NCBI GenBank assembly: GCA_040222275.1
Contig: JAVKDJ010000036.1
Span: forward strand, 1 to 64,000
Reading direction: 5' to 3'
DNA from: CAXBNB01 sp040222275
GTDB lineage: Bacteria > Bacteroidota > Bacteroidia > Cytophagales > Cyclobacteriaceae
Length of the DNA: 64,000 nt
Shown here: in pieces, positions 17,557 through 26,516 of the stretch
Numbering within the stretch: position 1 is the stretch's first letter
How the letters are laid out: each line of letters begins with the position of its first letter
Notes under the pieces: model-generated
The model's database searches: none
Seen by the model: the letters and a program-made list of their open reading frames with translations, nothing else
What the model was told of the DNA's origin: nothing
Position numbers and translations under genes: made by a program

Positions 17557-17630
17557 TTATTAGGTTCGACAAAATTTAATTAAAACGACTTTTGAGCCGT
17601 GCAATGCCCCACATCGCACGGCTCTTTTTT
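17557..17630 (+). ncRNA. Putative antisense small RNA to the susC leader (DonS-like)
   Basis: A roughly 75-nt transcript is predicted between the + strand promoter box at 17519-17550 and the hairpin plus six T at 17594-17630. No + strand gene is present to use that terminator. The RNA would be complementary to the susC 5' leader. In Bacteroides, DonS-family antisense RNAs sit in exactly this place, opposite susC starts controlled by sigma/FecR pairs, and repress the locus. Start position is inferred; expression is not shown. Confidence 0.5.
17594..17630 (+). terminator. Rho-independent terminator on the + strand, fecR-susC gap
   Basis: GAGCCGTGC and GCACGGCTC form a perfect GC-rich 9-bp stem with a 13-nt loop, followed by TTTTTT on the plus strand. 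On the minus strand, where the flanking genes lie, the stem is preceded by A and followed by AAAAG, so it does not suit fecR. Confidence 0.75.
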
Positions 17631-17677
17631 GTTAGCTACTGTTATCAAAGTTTTTCATACCATGTATATTGAATAGT

Positions 17678-18700
17678 TTATGATTTTACTTTCAGTGTCA
17701 CTTTTTTGTCCGAAATCTGATAATCCAGCATAAAAGAATAGGATAACCCTTCCAACACCGCATTCAGGCTTTGATTTTTGAAGCTTGCGGAAAATACCCC
17801 ATCGACTGTCCCTTCCACGCTTATTTCTACACCATACCACCTCTCCAGGCGCTTGATTACTTTGCCAAATTCCTCCTTGTCAAAGATGAGTTCCTTGCTG
17901 GTCCAGGCCAATATCTGATCGATGTTGACAGTGGTTTGCTCCATCCTGCTGTCTTTCCTGGAAAATACCACCCCCTGCCCGGGCGTTAGCTCAAAAACCT
18001 GATCAGTTTTAAGGCCAGTACTTTTAACTTCTATTTTACCGGTGGCCAGGCCTATTTTTATTTCATTTTCGCCATCAAAAGCGTTGATGTTGAAAGATGT
18101 GCCCAATGCGGTGGTGACGGTATTGGCCGTTTTTACCCTGAATGGCCGCCTGGAATCTTTGGCCACTTCAAAAAAGGCTTCACCTTGCAGCACAATGACC
18201 CTTTCATTTTCGGCAAAATTTTCAGGATATAAAACCGAACTGCTCGAATTGAGCGTGATCCTCGACCCGTCTTTCAAATGAATCGTGGATTTTTGACCCG
18301 AAGGGTTTGTTTTTTCGATCATGGCCACTTCGCCAGGGGCTGGCTCCCGATTGGATGGGTTAAAAAACCAAAAGGACATACCCAGAACCAATAATATGGA
18401 AGCAGCCACCTGCCAGGCCACCCTATTCCTCTTGTGCCTACTCCTCACCACATCTGCATCCTTGTCGGCATCAGCATTGTGTGACACAAAGAGCCCCATC
18501 TCACTTTTGGCTGACTGGATGCGATCGAATACTGCTGTACCATCCCAATCGGTTTGCTTACCAGATGTCCAGTATTTCTCTATTTGTTTGTTGATTTCCT
18601 CCTCACCTTTATCTGAAAAATACCACCTGATAAAAACTTCGGCTTCTTCGGTGGTACATTGTTGGTGGAAAAATTTATCTCTTAGATTTTCTGGTTTCAT
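17678..18700 (-). CDS. FecR-family anti-sigma factor
   Basis: A 340-residue inner membrane regulator. A cytoplasmic N-terminus that would bind the sigma factor (residues 1-90) precedes one membrane span at about 94-113 (VAWQVAASILLVLGMSFWFF). The periplasmic part has the FecR domain (STIHLKDGSRITLNSSS, GEAFFEVAKD) and a C-terminal DUF4974-type domain (FGKVIKRLERWYGVEI). It would receive the signal from the STN domain of SusC. It follows the sigma gene by 123 bp and precedes susC by 134 bp, a gap that holds the putative antisense RNA. Confidence 0.95.
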   Translation of the reverse strand: MKPENLRDKFFHQQCTTEEAEVFIRWYFSDKGEEEINKQIEKYWTSGKQTDWDGTAVFDRIQSAKSEMGLFVSHNADADKDADVVRSRHKRNRVAWQVAASILLVLGMSFWFFNPSNREPAPGEVAMIEKTNPSGQKSTIHLKDGSRITLNSSSSVLYPENFAENERVIVLQGEAFFEVAKDSRRPFRVKTANTVTTALGTSFNINAFDGENEIKIGLATGKIEVKSTGLKTDQVFELTPGQGVVFSRKDSRMEQTTVNIDQILAWTSKELIFDKEEFGKVIKRLERWYGVEISVEGTVDGVFSASFKNQSLNAVLEGLSYSFMLDYQISDKKVTLKVKS

Positions 18701-18823
18701 ATTTCAATCGGTTATCAGGTATAGCCACAAGTAAGGTGGTTTACTCAGTGTGATTGAAAAAAAGTGAAATTTTAGCTAAAATTTGACTGACCAGCTCTTA
18801 AGCGAGTGGTAGCGGTGATAGCC

Positions 18824-19432
18824 TCACCCCAACAAGAAAAACAAAAAAGGAGTGACCATCTTGGTAGCTGAGATGATCTTGTGCTCAATCAACTGTTGCT
18901 TCAATTCCTTGCAAGCCCTGTAAAAGTGGTTTTCAACCGTGCGTTTTGAGAGGTTTAGTTCGGCAGAGATTTCATCTATTGAAAAATTATCCCTTGTTTT
19001 CATCATAAATACCTGTCTCTGCTGAGGGGGCAGGTTGTCCAGGCATTTTTGCGAAAATGCTTCCATGTCAGAAAAAACCACATAGTCTTCGGTTTGGTTG
19101 TCATAGGCCAGTGAGCGGCTCAAGGCATATTTCTCATAGGCCAGGTGATAGGCCTTTTTTCGGCTAAACTTGAAAACAACCGATTTGGCGACCGTGAGGA
19201 TGTAAGAATTAAAAGACAAATCTTCATCCAGGTTGGTACGGTTGCGCCATATTTTCAAAAACACCTCTTGCACAACCTCCTCTGCCTCCTGATGGCCTAG
19301 TTGGAGCTTTCTGGAAACCGCATAGATTTTTTTGGAATACTTTTGAAACAAGTCTGCAAAAGCCTGTTCATCGCCCTTTTTCAGGCCAGAAACCATCAAT
19401 TTATCGGTATTGGTGAACAGGATTTTTTTCAT
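18824..19432 (-). CDS. ECF RNA polymerase sigma-70 factor
   Basis: About 202 residues with sigma region 2 (DEQAFADLFQKYSKKIYAVS, then AEEVVQEVFLKIW) and region 4 (LPPQQRQVFMMKTRDNFSID, helix-turn-helix ISAELNLSKRTVENHFYRA). It would transcribe the susC operon when freed by FecR. The start is uncertain: ATG 19432 is chosen, 19471 and 19396 are alternatives. A TATGTTTG box (minus strand, 19448-19441) lies just upstream of 19432 and, if used, would favour 19396. The C-terminus ends in a hydrophobic MVTPFLFFLLG, which is seen in some Bacteroidota ECF factors. Confidence 0.93.
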   Translation of the reverse strand: MKKILFTNTDKLMVSGLKKGDEQAFADLFQKYSKKIYAVSRKLQLGHQEAEEVVQEVFLKIWRNRTNLDEDLSFNSYILTVAKSVVFKFSRKKAYHLAYEKYALSRSLAYDNQTEDYVVFSDMEAFSQKCLDNLPPQQRQVFMMKTRDNFSIDEISAELNLSKRTVENHFYRACKELKQQLIEHKIISATKMVTPFLFFLLG

Positions 19433-19632
19433 GGAATTTTCAAACATACGAAATTTTCCATTAACAGTCACCAGATTTATCCTTCACCTGATAACATTCC
19501 TCTTCCACTTCCATGGTTTTGATGGCATCTTCAACCAAATTGACATACGTAACCGAATTTACTCATCAGACCTGCCATAGGCTCGATAAATACAATTGGA
19601 ACTACCTTTTCGGGAAAAGAAAGCAGTGTTTT

Positions 19633-21123
19633 TCATATCATTTCATCCGGGTATTCCACCAATTGTCCGGTTGCCTTGTCTGTAGGCATTTTTCCTCCTA
19701 CACTTTTGAGGTGGTCAGACAGCAGTTTTGCCAGCTCTTTTAGTTTGGTAGTGTTTTCACCTGCAAGGTCATTTTGTTCACCTATGTCATCACGCAGGTT
19801 GAAAAGCTCCAACTTCCGATCAACAAAATGGTATATCAGCTTCCAGTCCCCCTTTCTTACCGAACTGTACGGAGGTTGATCGTAGGTATTGGGGAAGTGC
19901 CAAAAAACAGGCCTTTCCTTCGGGTAGTCCCCCTGCCCCGTCAGCAATGGCAAAAAGCTGATACCATCGAGGCTCTTTTGAGCTGCTTCATGTTGATTGG
20001 CCATTTGCAGGAAGGTAGGAAAGATATCTTCAATAATGATGTATTGATCTACCGAAGTGCCTGCCTCTGTTACTCCCGGCCAGTTGACCATCATCGGCAC
20101 ACGGGTGCCTCCTTCGTAGGGCGATATTTTATGGCCTCTTAGTGGGAGGTTTCGGGCTGCCTGCTTCGGGGCTCCATTGTCAGACATGAAAACAATGATG
20201 GTATTGTCTTCTACCCCAAGGCGCTTCAGATTGGCCCGGATATCGCCCAGCGACTTGTCCATGCCTTCAAGCATAGATGCATATACAGCATCAAATTCAC
20301 TCAGTCCGGCATCTATGTATTTTTGATAAAACCGCTCGTCTTTTTCCCATGGGGCATGGATGGCATAGTGCGACATGTAGAGGTAAAACGGTTTTTGCTC
20401 AGCCACGGCATCTTCTATGGCCTTGTTGGCCTCAATGGTCAATGCCTCGGTCAGGTAAATATCCGTACCGTGGTACTTCTCAAGCCCCGGTACATTCCAT
20501 ATCCGGTTGTTGGGCGATCGCCAGTGTGCACTGAAGTCATATTTGCCGTAGTAACTCCCCGGTCCTCCGGCTGCATGCCCTGCTATATTCACGTCAAATC
20601 CCAGGTTCAAAGGATTTTCCCCTGAAGTTTCTTTTGCACCAAAGTGCGCCTTGCCGGCATGGATGGTTTTGTAGCCCGCTTGACGAAGCAATCCTGGAAG
20701 TGTTTCAGCATATACAGTGCGGTGCTGATTGGGCTCGGCACTGAGCCCATTTACATTCCACTCGGGTGCCTGTATGGTGGGATGGTTCTGATCCGGGGAT
20801 TTGTCCTTTCTCAAAGTCCAGCTGGTCACATTGTGGCGGGCGGCATTCATACCCGTCATCAGGCTGATGCGCGATGGCGAACAAATGGCACTGGCATAGG
20901 CTTGTGTGAATTTCACCCCCTCACTGGCTAATCGTTCCATATTGGGGGTATAGTACTGCCGGTTGAGGGCTGTTTTTTCAGTATGAAAGGGCACTGACGT
21001 ATCCTGCCACCCCATATCATCTACAAAGAAAAAAACGATATTGGGTTGTTGTGGCTTTTCTTCTTGACTACAACTTAAAAGAGTCAATACCAGTATGCCG
21101 AGAAAAAAGATATATTTCACCAT
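19633..21123 (-). CDS. Sulfatase (formylglycine type), lipoprotein
   Basis: A 496-residue sulfatase. Lipobox LLSC (Cys18), metal-binding VDD (34-36), and CSPSR at 81-85 with Cys81 as formylglycine precursor. Also GKAHFGA, MSDNGAPKQAA and YEGGTRVPMMVNWPG. It is placed 200 bp upstream of the sigma gene and 28 bp after the SGNH esterase, and so ends a run of carbohydrate-active genes. Its sequence differs clearly from the other three sulfatases here, which suggests a different sulfate position or sugar. Confidence 0.93.
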   Translation of the reverse strand: MVKYIFFLGILVLTLLSCSQEEKPQQPNIVFFFVDDMGWQDTSVPFHTEKTALNRQYYTPNMERLASEGVKFTQAYASAICSPSRISLMTGMNAARHNVTSWTLRKDKSPDQNHPTIQAPEWNVNGLSAEPNQHRTVYAETLPGLLRQAGYKTIHAGKAHFGAKETSGENPLNLGFDVNIAGHAAGGPGSYYGKYDFSAHWRSPNNRIWNVPGLEKYHGTDIYLTEALTIEANKAIEDAVAEQKPFYLYMSHYAIHAPWEKDERFYQKYIDAGLSEFDAVYASMLEGMDKSLGDIRANLKRLGVEDNTIIVFMSDNGAPKQAARNLPLRGHKISPYEGGTRVPMMVNWPGVTEAGTSVDQYIIIEDIFPTFLQMANQHEAAQKSLDGISFLPLLTGQGDYPKERPVFWHFPNTYDQPPYSSVRKGDWKLIYHFVDRKLELFNLRDDIGEQNDLAGENTTKLKELAKLLSDHLKSVGGKMPTDKATGQLVEYPDEMI

Positions 21124-21151
21124 TTCCAGAATTTAATAGTTTGGGTTTTTA

Positions 21152-21865
21152 TTATTCACTTATTTCATCATAAACCAACTGAGCAATAGCGCGGTACCCT
21201 TCCTTATTGGGGTGAACACCGTCCTTTTCAGTAAAGAGTTCGGGCTTATGATCTAAGGGGATATTCAGGTCTATAAAGTTGACATGCTTGTCTTCTGCCA
21301 ACACTTTGACCTGAGCTATCAATTGCTGAAGCCTTGGTTTTCGGATGGTTAACCCCTCGATGCGCTCGTCACTCAATCCGGGAGTTTCCAGCACCATAGG
21401 TGAGGGCGCACAAATCCACAATTGCGGCTTGGAGGGTAAAGCTTGCAGCAGGTCTATCAGGTCAGCATAGTCGCTGGCATATTCATTTTGATATTCCCAG
21501 CACTTGCGGTTTCCGCATGTGCCCATACCACAGGTGTCGTTCGTTCCCAGGCTTATTACTATTGCATCTGGCTCAAATGCCTCCACTTTTGAGAGCTGGC
21601 TCCACACATTGGGTTTGCCTTTTCTTAGTAGTGTACTGCCTCCTACTCCAAAGTTGGTCACCTGGTATTGGTCGCCGAGCATCTTTTGGAGTTGAGCGGG
21701 ATAGGAGTCCTCCGATGGATTGTCCAGCCGTGCTCCAAAGGTGATGCTATCACCCAGACAGGCTACTTTTATTTTTTCCTGACGGTGCTCTTCCGCTTTG
21801 TCATTCAGGTCCAAAGTGAAAGAAATGGTAAGCAACAAGGACAAAAGGGACTTTGCTAAAAACAT
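21152..21865 (-). CDS. SGNH/GDSL-family esterase
   Basis: A 237-residue exported hydrolase. Block I is CLGDSITFG with Ser40, block II is the Gly in NFGVGGSTLL, block III is LGTNDTC with Asn109, and block V is DGVHPNKEGY with the Asp-His pair. The family includes carbohydrate acetylesterases. It lies 4 bp after the beta-propeller hydrolase gene and is presumably cotranscribed. A role in removing acetyl groups from the glycan is inferred from position. Confidence 0.92.
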   Translation of the reverse strand: MFLAKSLLSLLLTISFTLDLNDKAEEHRQEKIKVACLGDSITFGARLDNPSEDSYPAQLQKMLGDQYQVTNFGVGGSTLLRKGKPNVWSQLSKVEAFEPDAIVISLGTNDTCGMGTCGNRKCWEYQNEYASDYADLIDLLQALPSKPQLWICAPSPMVLETPGLSDERIEGLTIRKPRLQQLIAQVKVLAEDKHVNFIDLNIPLDHKPELFTEKDGVHPNKEGYRAIAQLVYDEISE

Positions 21866-21869
21866 CGGG

Positions 21870-22934
21870 CTATGGTTTATAATTAATTTTCAAAACATGA
21901 CAGACGGTGCGGTCCCCTCCAAAAAAGTTCCAGCCACTGGGCCCGTATAAATAGGAAGGCTTTCCGTCTATCATCAATATTTTGGGGCGTTCCAATTTTG
22001 GGTCTCCTCCATATATTTTCACTACTTTGGCAGGGTCATAGTCCTGATAGTAGTCTGCCAATACCTTGTAGCCAACTTTGGCATCTTCCAGCCTGAAAGA
22101 AAACCCGTCTTTAGATTTCCACAGCGTTCCTCCACCTCTTATGCCGGTATTGTTGCCATGGTTGTCGGTAGTGAGTAGGTACACGTGGTTTTTGTAATAA
22201 AAAACCGTACCGTCTTCCAGAGTTCCTTTATTGGAGGTTACGGGTTTGTCCATAATGGTGTAAGGCCCCTCCAGCTCATCGGCTATGGCCAATCCATATT
22301 TCAGCCCATCTTTTCCTTTGGTTTTAAAATACAGGTAATACTTCCCATCCACCACAAGAAACGCCGGGTTTACTGACCCATTTCCAGAATTGTAGTTCCA
22401 CTTGCCCTGTTCATCTGCTCCCAGAATAAATCCGTCTTTTCCAACTTTTTCCCATGGTCCATAAGGAGAATTGGCAATCATCATACCCGTACGCTGGTTG
22501 GCTGGATGCGGTGGCTGTCGGTAGTCGGTGTTGCCAATGTACAACAGCACATATTTGTCACCCACTTTCTTAATCTCCGGATTGTGGGGTGCATATTTAT
22601 CCCATGTATCTTTCCCTGTTCCCTGAACTACTATGTCCGAAAAAGTAAACGGCCCTTCAGGCGTATCTGCTACATAGTGGGCTATTTCTGAAGATTTTCG
22701 CCACGCCGGATCAACATTTTTTTCCGGCCAGCGTGCGGCATACAAATGTGTTTTGCCATCATCGCCCTGAATCGGGGCACAGCCCCATATAGAATAATCC
22801 GGGTCGCTGATGGCTACCCCTTTCCATTCCAGGTTTTTGGCTATAAAAGACAGGGGTGCTTGTTCCATGGTATGTTCTTGTGCCTGTGCCCGCCATATCA
22901 GCCCTGTGATCAATAAAATGGTCAGTTTTTTCAT
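21870..22934 (-). CDS. Five-bladed beta-propeller glycoside hydrolase (GH43-like)
   Basis: A 354-residue secreted enzyme (signal ending WRAQAQ). The repeats fit a five-bladed propeller of clan GH-F or related GH117-type enzymes: DPDYSIWGCAPIQGDDGKTHLY near the start with a likely catalytic Asp, YAPHNPEIKKVGDKYVLLY with a likely Asp/Glu site, NGSVNPAFLVVDGKYYLYFK and GTLEDGTVFYYKNHVYLL. Linkage and substrate are not readable. It overlaps the GH95-like gene by 4 bp, so the two are translationally coupled and probably act on the same glycan. Confidence 0.8.
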   Translation of the reverse strand: MKKLTILLITGLIWRAQAQEHTMEQAPLSFIAKNLEWKGVAISDPDYSIWGCAPIQGDDGKTHLYAARWPEKNVDPAWRKSSEIAHYVADTPEGPFTFSDIVVQGTGKDTWDKYAPHNPEIKKVGDKYVLLYIGNTDYRQPPHPANQRTGMMIANSPYGPWEKVGKDGFILGADEQGKWNYNSGNGSVNPAFLVVDGKYYLYFKTKGKDGLKYGLAIADELEGPYTIMDKPVTSNKGTLEDGTVFYYKNHVYLLTTDNHGNNTGIRGGGTLWKSKDGFSFRLEDAKVGYKVLADYYQDYDPAKVVKIYGGDPKLERPKILMIDGKPSYLYGPSGWNFFGGDRTVCHVLKINYKP

Positions 22935-25261
22935 AGCCTGGACTTAAACTGAATTTCTTTTCCTGTCATAGTATGTACTATGATAACGCCCTGATCATCG
23001 ATTGCAAAATCTGCCGTACATGCTATATCGGTTGTCTCAAATGGGTTTTTCATTTTCAACACACCTCCTTTTTCGGGGGTTACAGTGACGATAGAGGTTT
23101 TTCCTTTTCTTCTCTCGGCAGAAATGACAAAAGCGCCATCCGTCCTCAACCTGTCGAACGACACATTCTGCCAGCCTGTAGGTATGGCCGGAAAAACATG
23201 TACTACTCCGGTATGGCTTTGTATCAACATCTCTTGCAATCCTGCCGCAAAGGCAAAGTTTCCTTCGAGTGTAAAAGGCCTGTAGGTGAATTTGGAATAT
23301 CCATTTCCCGACTGGTCTCCATTTACATGAAAACTATTGGGCAGGCAAAAACTGGTCGCAAATTTTCGCAACACTTCGGCAGCCCCTTCTCCATCGAAAG
23401 CCCGGGCTTTTAAGTTGCCGAGCCAGCTAAACGAATACCCCACCCAATAGTCTGATCCCTTTTCTTCGAGTGTTTGTATCGTGTTTTGAATAATTTCCTG
23501 GTCTTCTGTGCCCTTCGAAAAATCAACAATCCCCAACGGATGATAGCCCACCTGGTGTGAAAAATGCCTGTGCGACTCATTGTAAGGGTTTTCTGGTGCA
23601 AACAACAATCCGCTTTCATCAGCGGCCAGCTCCGGCCATTGTGCAAGTAAGGCCTTCCACTTTTTTGCATCTTCGTTTTGGCCTACTTCCAGTGCCAATT
23701 CTGCCGCCTTTTCATAAGTCCAGCGAATGAGGGCCAAATCAAAATTGGTGGTATTGCTAAACCAGGCTTCCCGGCTGTTGTTGTGTATCTCAGGACTGGA
23801 ACTGATAGGAAGCTTTCTTACACCTTCTTCATTTACAACGGATACCTGCTCCAAATAAATGGCAACATCCCTGAGCCATGGGTAAGCTTTTTGTTCCAAA
23901 AACTCACGGTCCATAGAATACCTCCAGTGCATGTAGAAATGATGTCCGAGCCATGCTGATACCGTAGGCCCAAACGAATACTGGATCCATCCCCCCATAG
24001 GCTCACCGGTAAGTGTGGATACTCCCGGCACGTTGAGCCCTTCAGTTTCATAATAGTCGCTGGTGTATTTCTTAAACACCTGACGGTATTGCCACAGCCA
24101 ATCGACAAAACCCTGCTCTAAATCTAGGTGGTTGCCACTATAGGCTGGCCAATAGCTCAACTGGGTATTGAGGTCGTGGTGGAAATCACCTTTCCAGGGT
24201 GGCAGCTTGCCATTGTCGGCTGTCCAAACAGCCTGCAACGAAATGGGCGGTGCATCGGCACGTGCTACTGAGCCAAACTTATACATTTCAAGTTGCCATT
24301 GCCGCTGAAGGGTTTCATCGGGCACCTGTATGGTAGATTTTGTCCAGAAATGATCCCACCACTCCACATGCGACTGAAACGAGACTGCCATACCTTCCTT
24401 CATAGCATTTTCTATTTCGAAGGCTGCTGTAGGTTTTTGCGGCCAATCCGGAAACTCACTGCTAATGCTCCAACTGCCCGTCATATTCTTCCCGTCAAGT
24501 TTGTGGGAAGTTTCTACCTGATACCTGAACCCACCCCAGCCTTCCTGACTGTATGATACTGCATTGCCCTCTCGCACTACTTTGCCTTCCGGGTAGCCCA
24601 ACCTTCTCAAATCCTGCCCCGTCACCGGGCTCTCTGCTTCATCCTTGCCCGCCACGTTATAGGCTGGTGGGATCAAATCATACTCGAGTGATTTTTCAAC
24701 TCCTTCAAACCTGTACCAGCCTACAGGGTCTGTAGCATGAACAAATGTCAACAGTCGTGCTCCGTTTTTCCATTTCACCTCGCAAACTGCCTTGTCTGTA
24801 TAGAGGTGTACATAATCCACCTCGCCCAGACCCGAAACATCAAACTCCAAAGCTGCACCAGGTATTTTTGATGGGGCAGGGCTTTTGTCGTACGGTACAT
24901 CGAACCTTTCTTGAACAGGCTTGTAATCACCACTTTTCCACTGCTCATATACCCAACTGTACTTCCATTCGGGTGTATATAGGTTTTCCATTGGGCGCAG
25001 GTCCCATAGATCAGCCCTATCGAGTGAAAAACGCAGCTTACCCTTTTTTTCCCACACCAAAGCCCCAACCATACCATTGCCCAGCGGAATGGCTTCATCC
25101 CAGACGTTTGGCAGTTTATCGAAATGCAGGTCGTTTGGTGACATGACAAGGTGGCCAATAGGTGGCTTTTCGACACATGAAGAAATAAATAAAAGGACTA
25201 TGAAGAATTTCGCAACCTGGGTAATGGCCTTACTACTTTTCAATCTGAAAACATTTATCAT
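22931..25261 (-). CDS. Family 95-like glycoside hydrolase (alpha-L-fucosidase/galactosidase type)
   Basis: A 776-residue lipoprotein (FISSC, Cys29). N-terminal beta domain with VWDEAIPLGNGMVGALVW, then an alpha/alpha-barrel with HHDLNTQLSYWPA (361-373), a SSSPE motif whose Glu491 fits the GH95 catalytic acid, ESHRHFSHQ (563-570) and a C-terminal EMLIQSHTG. In GH95 the DGNFG motif carries an Asp thought to be part of the catalytic machinery; here the motif reads EGNFA with Glu666. This may be a divergent branch with a different sugar such as L-galactose. Coupled with the propeller enzyme downstream. Confidence 0.85.
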   Translation of the reverse strand: MINVFRLKSSKAITQVAKFFIVLLFISSCVEKPPIGHLVMSPNDLHFDKLPNVWDEAIPLGNGMVGALVWEKKGKLRFSLDRADLWDLRPMENLYTPEWKYSWVYEQWKSGDYKPVQERFDVPYDKSPAPSKIPGAALEFDVSGLGEVDYVHLYTDKAVCEVKWKNGARLLTFVHATDPVGWYRFEGVEKSLEYDLIPPAYNVAGKDEAESPVTGQDLRRLGYPEGKVVREGNAVSYSQEGWGGFRYQVETSHKLDGKNMTGSWSISSEFPDWPQKPTAAFEIENAMKEGMAVSFQSHVEWWDHFWTKSTIQVPDETLQRQWQLEMYKFGSVARADAPPISLQAVWTADNGKLPPWKGDFHHDLNTQLSYWPAYSGNHLDLEQGFVDWLWQYRQVFKKYTSDYYETEGLNVPGVSTLTGEPMGGWIQYSFGPTVSAWLGHHFYMHWRYSMDREFLEQKAYPWLRDVAIYLEQVSVVNEEGVRKLPISSSPEIHNNSREAWFSNTTNFDLALIRWTYEKAAELALEVGQNEDAKKWKALLAQWPELAADESGLLFAPENPYNESHRHFSHQVGYHPLGIVDFSKGTEDQEIIQNTIQTLEEKGSDYWVGYSFSWLGNLKARAFDGEGAAEVLRKFATSFCLPNSFHVNGDQSGNGYSKFTYRPFTLEGNFAFAAGLQEMLIQSHTGVVHVFPAIPTGWQNVSFDRLRTDGAFVISAERRKGKTSIVTVTPEKGGVLKMKNPFETTDIACTADFAIDDQGVIIVHTMTGKEIQFKSRL

Positions 25262-25274
25262 ATTATAGAACTGG

Positions 25275-26516
25275 TTAATATTTTTTTAAATCTGAACTCA
25301 TACCGCTGTGCTGTGGCACCTGGTAAAAACCTCCAGAAATCTCAACAGGGTATTTGAAATGCTCTTTCAAGTGTGGGATATGTTCCAAAAATATGGCTTC
25401 ATGCCCCATAGCTATATGGTTAAACAGCACCAGATGCTGATGAATCTGGCCCATGTCCCCTACGTGGGGCACTACGGGTATATTATACTTTTTGGACAAA
25501 AGACTGATCGTAATAAATTCTGCTATACCACCTACCCTTACGGCATCCACCTGATTGAAATGCATGCAACCTGACTGAAGGTAATTTTTAAATATCACCC
25601 GATTGGGCACATGCTCGCCCAAAGCCAACTTAACCGGTGCTATCTCCTGTGCAAGCCGCACGTGGGCGTTCACATCATCGGGATGTGTGGGTTCTTCTAT
25701 CCAATACGGGCTGATTTGCTTCAATTCTTTGCATACCGCAATCGCTTTTGGCAAATGCCATTGCTGATTGGCATCCAACATAATGGTGGCGTCATCACCA
25801 GCCACATCCCTTACCAAATGTGCCCTCCGGATATCCCTTTCGGCATCAGCAGACCCTACTTTCAGTTTCATCGCTGTAAACCCTTCATCCATTGCCTTGC
25901 TGATGTTGGTTTTCACCTGTTCGTCTGAATAGTTGAACCAGCCTATAGAAGTGTCATAGCCCCTGTAGCCCGTGTTGAGTATGCCTTCCCGTTCTTGTCT
26001 GGTAGGCTGTGCCTTGTCCAGCAGATTCAGTGCAGTCTCAGATGTGAGCTCTTCTTCCAAATAAGACAAATCCAGGGTATCGACTATCGATTTTGCCGGT
26101 AGGTCGATCAGTAATTTCCATAGGGGAACATCATTTGCCTTTGCCCACAAATCAAAACAAGCATTGGTGACACTGGCCAACGCCAGGTGTACCACACCTT
26201 TATGTGGCCCCAACCAACGGAAGTTGGGATCATCGGCCATGGTTTTAGACACTTCACCAAAACGGCCCATAAGTTCATTGATTTCAGCACCTTCAATGCG
26301 CTTCACCAAATAATCTATGGCCTGACAAACCAGGCTATTGCCCTTGCCCAAAGTAAAAGCCAGCCCTATGCCCTCTATTCCCTGGTCTGTCTGCAAGCGG
26401 CAAACAGCATAGGCATAAATTGGCGTTGTGTGCACCGCATCTGAGCCTACACCTTCTTTGAGAGGAAATTGCACATCAGCCGACAAGGCTTTTTTTATGA
26501 TTACTTCTTTGTTCAT
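25275..26516 (-). CDS. fucD: L-fuconate dehydratase (enolase superfamily)
   Basis: A 413-residue cytoplasmic enzyme that dehydrates L-fuconate to 2-keto-3-deoxy-L-fuconate in the non-phosphorylative fucose pathway. Long stretches fit the family: SDAVHTTPIYA, GIGLAFTLGKGN, RWLGPHKGVVHLALASV. Active-site residues are all present at positions close to those of the Xanthomonas enzyme: Lys217/Lys219 in KLKVG, Asp248, Glu274 and Glu301 for magnesium, His351 in PHVG. It overlaps the sulfatase gene by 4 bp. The fuconolactonase and dehydrogenases of the pathway are not in this window. Confidence 0.92.
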   Translation of the reverse strand: MNKEVIIKKALSADVQFPLKEGVGSDAVHTTPIYAYAVCRLQTDQGIEGIGLAFTLGKGNSLVCQAIDYLVKRIEGAEINELMGRFGEVSKTMADDPNFRWLGPHKGVVHLALASVTNACFDLWAKANDVPLWKLLIDLPAKSIVDTLDLSYLEEELTSETALNLLDKAQPTRQEREGILNTGYRGYDTSIGWFNYSDEQVKTNISKAMDEGFTAMKLKVGSADAERDIRRAHLVRDVAGDDATIMLDANQQWHLPKAIAVCKELKQISPYWIEEPTHPDDVNAHVRLAQEIAPVKLALGEHVPNRVIFKNYLQSGCMHFNQVDAVRVGGIAEFITISLLSKKYNIPVVPHVGDMGQIHQHLVLFNHIAMGHEAIFLEHIPHLKEHFKYPVEISGGFYQVPQHSGMSSDLKKY

